DNA from: CAZPDM01 sp964585305
GTDB taxonomy: Bacteria; Planctomycetota; Uabimicrobiia; Uabimicrobiales; JABWCH01
Assembly (NCBI GenBank): GCA_964585305.1
Contig: CAZPDM010000069.1
Coordinates: 1-24,035, forward strand
Direction: 5' to 3'
DNA length: 24,035 nucleotides
Of this stretch, positions 23,119 to 24,035 are shown piece by piece (the first letter of the stretch is position 1; every line of letters begins with the position of its first letter). The notes beneath the pieces are model-generated. The model made no database searches. It was not told where the DNA came from and saw nothing but the letters and a program-made list of their open reading frames with translations. The position numbers and the translations under genes are program-made.

Positions 23119-23706
23119 TTATTTCATTGATTTTCCACAAGCTTGGCATACAGATTTTTCACGTGCGCAAGTAGTGCAAAATTTAAATGCTCCGCTACTG
23201 GTTATTCCTGAGCATTCCAAGCATGTTCCTAAAGAAGCAATAAACATTTTTCCAGCACATTCTGGACAAAGATAAGGCTCGTTACTAGCTTGAGAGCGTT
23301 TCATAAGATTTTCTACCATAGAAAAAAATTGATTGTTTGCATCTAAAAATAGAAAAGAACCAATACATTCTTTACTAGCATAATTTCCATTAAACCAATG
23401 GTCTACGACAATTTCAATCGTAATAACTTGTTCATCAGAAAAATAGAATTCTACTTTTCCTTGTGGATCTGGTAAGCATCTGCAAGTAGGGTTGGTAAGC
23501 AATTCAAAGTTTAAACATGCTTGCCAAAGAGTAGTTGCTTCTTCGCCTACAACTTCTTTTTGTTCATCATGGAAGTATACAACAGCTTTAAAATTTGCAT
23601 CGTTTGTTGAAAGAGTATTGCACAACTGCTCCCAAGTATTGGAAGATTGGGAAAAAACAAATGTTAAACATAATAGAAAGCTTAAAACAATAATATTTTT
23701 TTTCAT
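23119..23706 (-). CDS. Secreted protein with C-terminal double zinc ribbon, function unknown
   Basis: 195 aa. A signal peptide (MKKNIIVLSFLLCLTFVFS, probable cut before Gln20) sends it out of the cytoplasm. The middle (about 22-135) is a compact domain with aromatic and acidic residues (TWEQLCNTL, KVEFYFSDEQVITIEIVVD) and a TCRC pair. The C-terminal 50 residues hold four CxxC pairs: Cys147/150, 162/165, 177/180 and 187/190. They occur in the context SLGTCLECSGITSSGAFKFC, then CARE and CQACGK. I have a sense of similar unnamed proteins in Planctomycetota but cannot cite a family. Zinc ribbons are usually intracellular, so an exported form is odd. AGGAG lies 7 nt before the ATG. It is convergent with the E2 gene. 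Confidence 0.78.
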   Translation of the reverse strand: MKKNIIVLSFLLCLTFVFSQSSNTWEQLCNTLSTNDANFKAVVYFHDEQKEVVGEEATTLWQACLNFELLTNPTCRCLPDPQGKVEFYFSDEQVITIEIVVDHWFNGNYASKECIGSFLFLDANNQFFSMVENLMKRSQASNEPYLCPECAGKMFIASLGTCLECSGITSSGAFKFCTTCAREKSVCQACGKSMK

Positions 23707-23784
23707 AAGAATCTCCTAAAATATGTCACCGAAGAAATATATTAAATAGAGTATAACTCCACCCCTAAACAGTAGATGAAAAAT

Positions 23785-23852
23785 TTTGCATGGCAATATC
23801 TCTTTGAAAGAGATATAATTAAAAAAAACTTTTAAAGAAGTTAGCCATGCAA
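23785..23852 (+). repeat. Nested inverted repeats enclosing a start codon, possible IS end
   Basis: Outer arms TTTGCATGGC (23785-23794) and GCCATGCAAA (23843-23852) match perfectly over 10 bp. The right arm contains the ATG at 23846. An inner perfect hairpin, ATATCTCTTT/AAAGAGATAT (23796-23805 and 23807-23816), lies within. Such a structure could mask the start codon in the RNA. Confidence 0.65.
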
Positions 23853-24035
23853 ACACAAACAAAATTTAATAATATCTTAACAAGTAATAAAGTGCAAGTA
23901 TATGTGTTAAAAATTATGCTAAGAGTAATAAAATTATTACCGATCTATAACAAGATAATGCAAGCAAAATTAGAAATGGCATGTGTGGATTTAACAGATG
24001 TTGAGTATTATGGAAAATCAGAGAAATCTGAAAAA
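23846..24035 (+). CDS. 5' part of a gene cut by the window edge, possibly a transposase
   Basis: Open frame of 63 codons from the ATG at 23846 to the window end, with no stop. The start reads MQTQTKFNNILTSNKVQVYV; later parts include RVIKLLPIYNKIMQAKLEM and DLTDVEYYGKSEKSEK. I do not recognise a domain. A purine-rich AAAGAAG lies about 6 nt upstream. The inverted repeats around the start resemble the translation-masking structures of some insertion sequences, which is the only reason to suggest a transposase. Confidence 0.5.

Overview
The window is an AT-rich bacterial chromosome segment (my impression is roughly one third G+C). The organism is Gram-negative: there is a secreted outer-membrane beta-barrel ending in Phe, an orphan type II secretion/type IV pilus pseudopilin, and a diderm-style set of exported proteins. 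A Hanks-type Ser/Thr kinase with helical C-terminal modules, a kinase-linked style of CxxC...CxxC zinc ribbon, secreted double zinc ribbons, an ECF sigma factor with its anti-sigma factor, and RNase Y together suggest Planctomycetota or a related PVC lineage. That assignment is inference from gene content, not from a marker gene.

Layout. 1-785: an IS200/IS605-type TnpA gene on the minus strand beside a hairpin that looks like a TnpB-element right end. 785-2854: topoisomerase III (minus). 2855-3059: a regulatory region with a spaced 10-bp inverted repeat. 3060-6171: an exported C69-family peptidase followed by an outer-membrane beta-barrel protein. 6229-7014 (minus) and 7085-7591 (plus): a helical zinc-ribbon protein divergent from a GspH-like pseudopilin. 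7760-11432: a very large, mostly disordered, repeat-bearing protein with an N-terminal helical module and zinc ribbon. It is cut by a 100-N assembly gap inside a 54-bp tandem repeat. Facing it across a strong 17-bp-stem terminator are a small disordered protein with three KYQDHR-like motifs and an upstream Ser/Thr kinase (minus, 11583-13742).

After a 449-bp intergenic region comes the sigma/anti-sigma pair (14192-17285). The anti-sigma factor is a zinc-finger membrane protein whose extracytoplasmic part is a DUF3160-like domain, and the sigma gene's Shine-Dalgarno lies in a perfect hairpin. Next are RNase Y (17477-19024), a MobA-like nucleotidyltransferase with a long insertion, a convergent ATP/ADP-translocase-like carrier (19922-21241, minus), an isolated 2-oxoacid dehydrogenase E2 gene (21520-23001), a secreted zinc-ribbon protein (23119-23706, minus), and a gene truncated by the window edge whose start codon lies in a long inverted repeat.

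How the genes may work together. Two signalling modules sit head to head around 13.7-14.2 kb. One is a soluble Ser/Thr kinase with a small disordered partner and a convergent giant disordered protein; that giant protein has an N-terminal module resembling the kinase C-terminal modules, plus repeated Thr/Ser motifs. The other is the ECF sigma/DUF3160 anti-sigma pair. These are the most likely places for undescribed biology. Nothing resembling a CRISPR array, rRNA, or convincing tRNA was seen.
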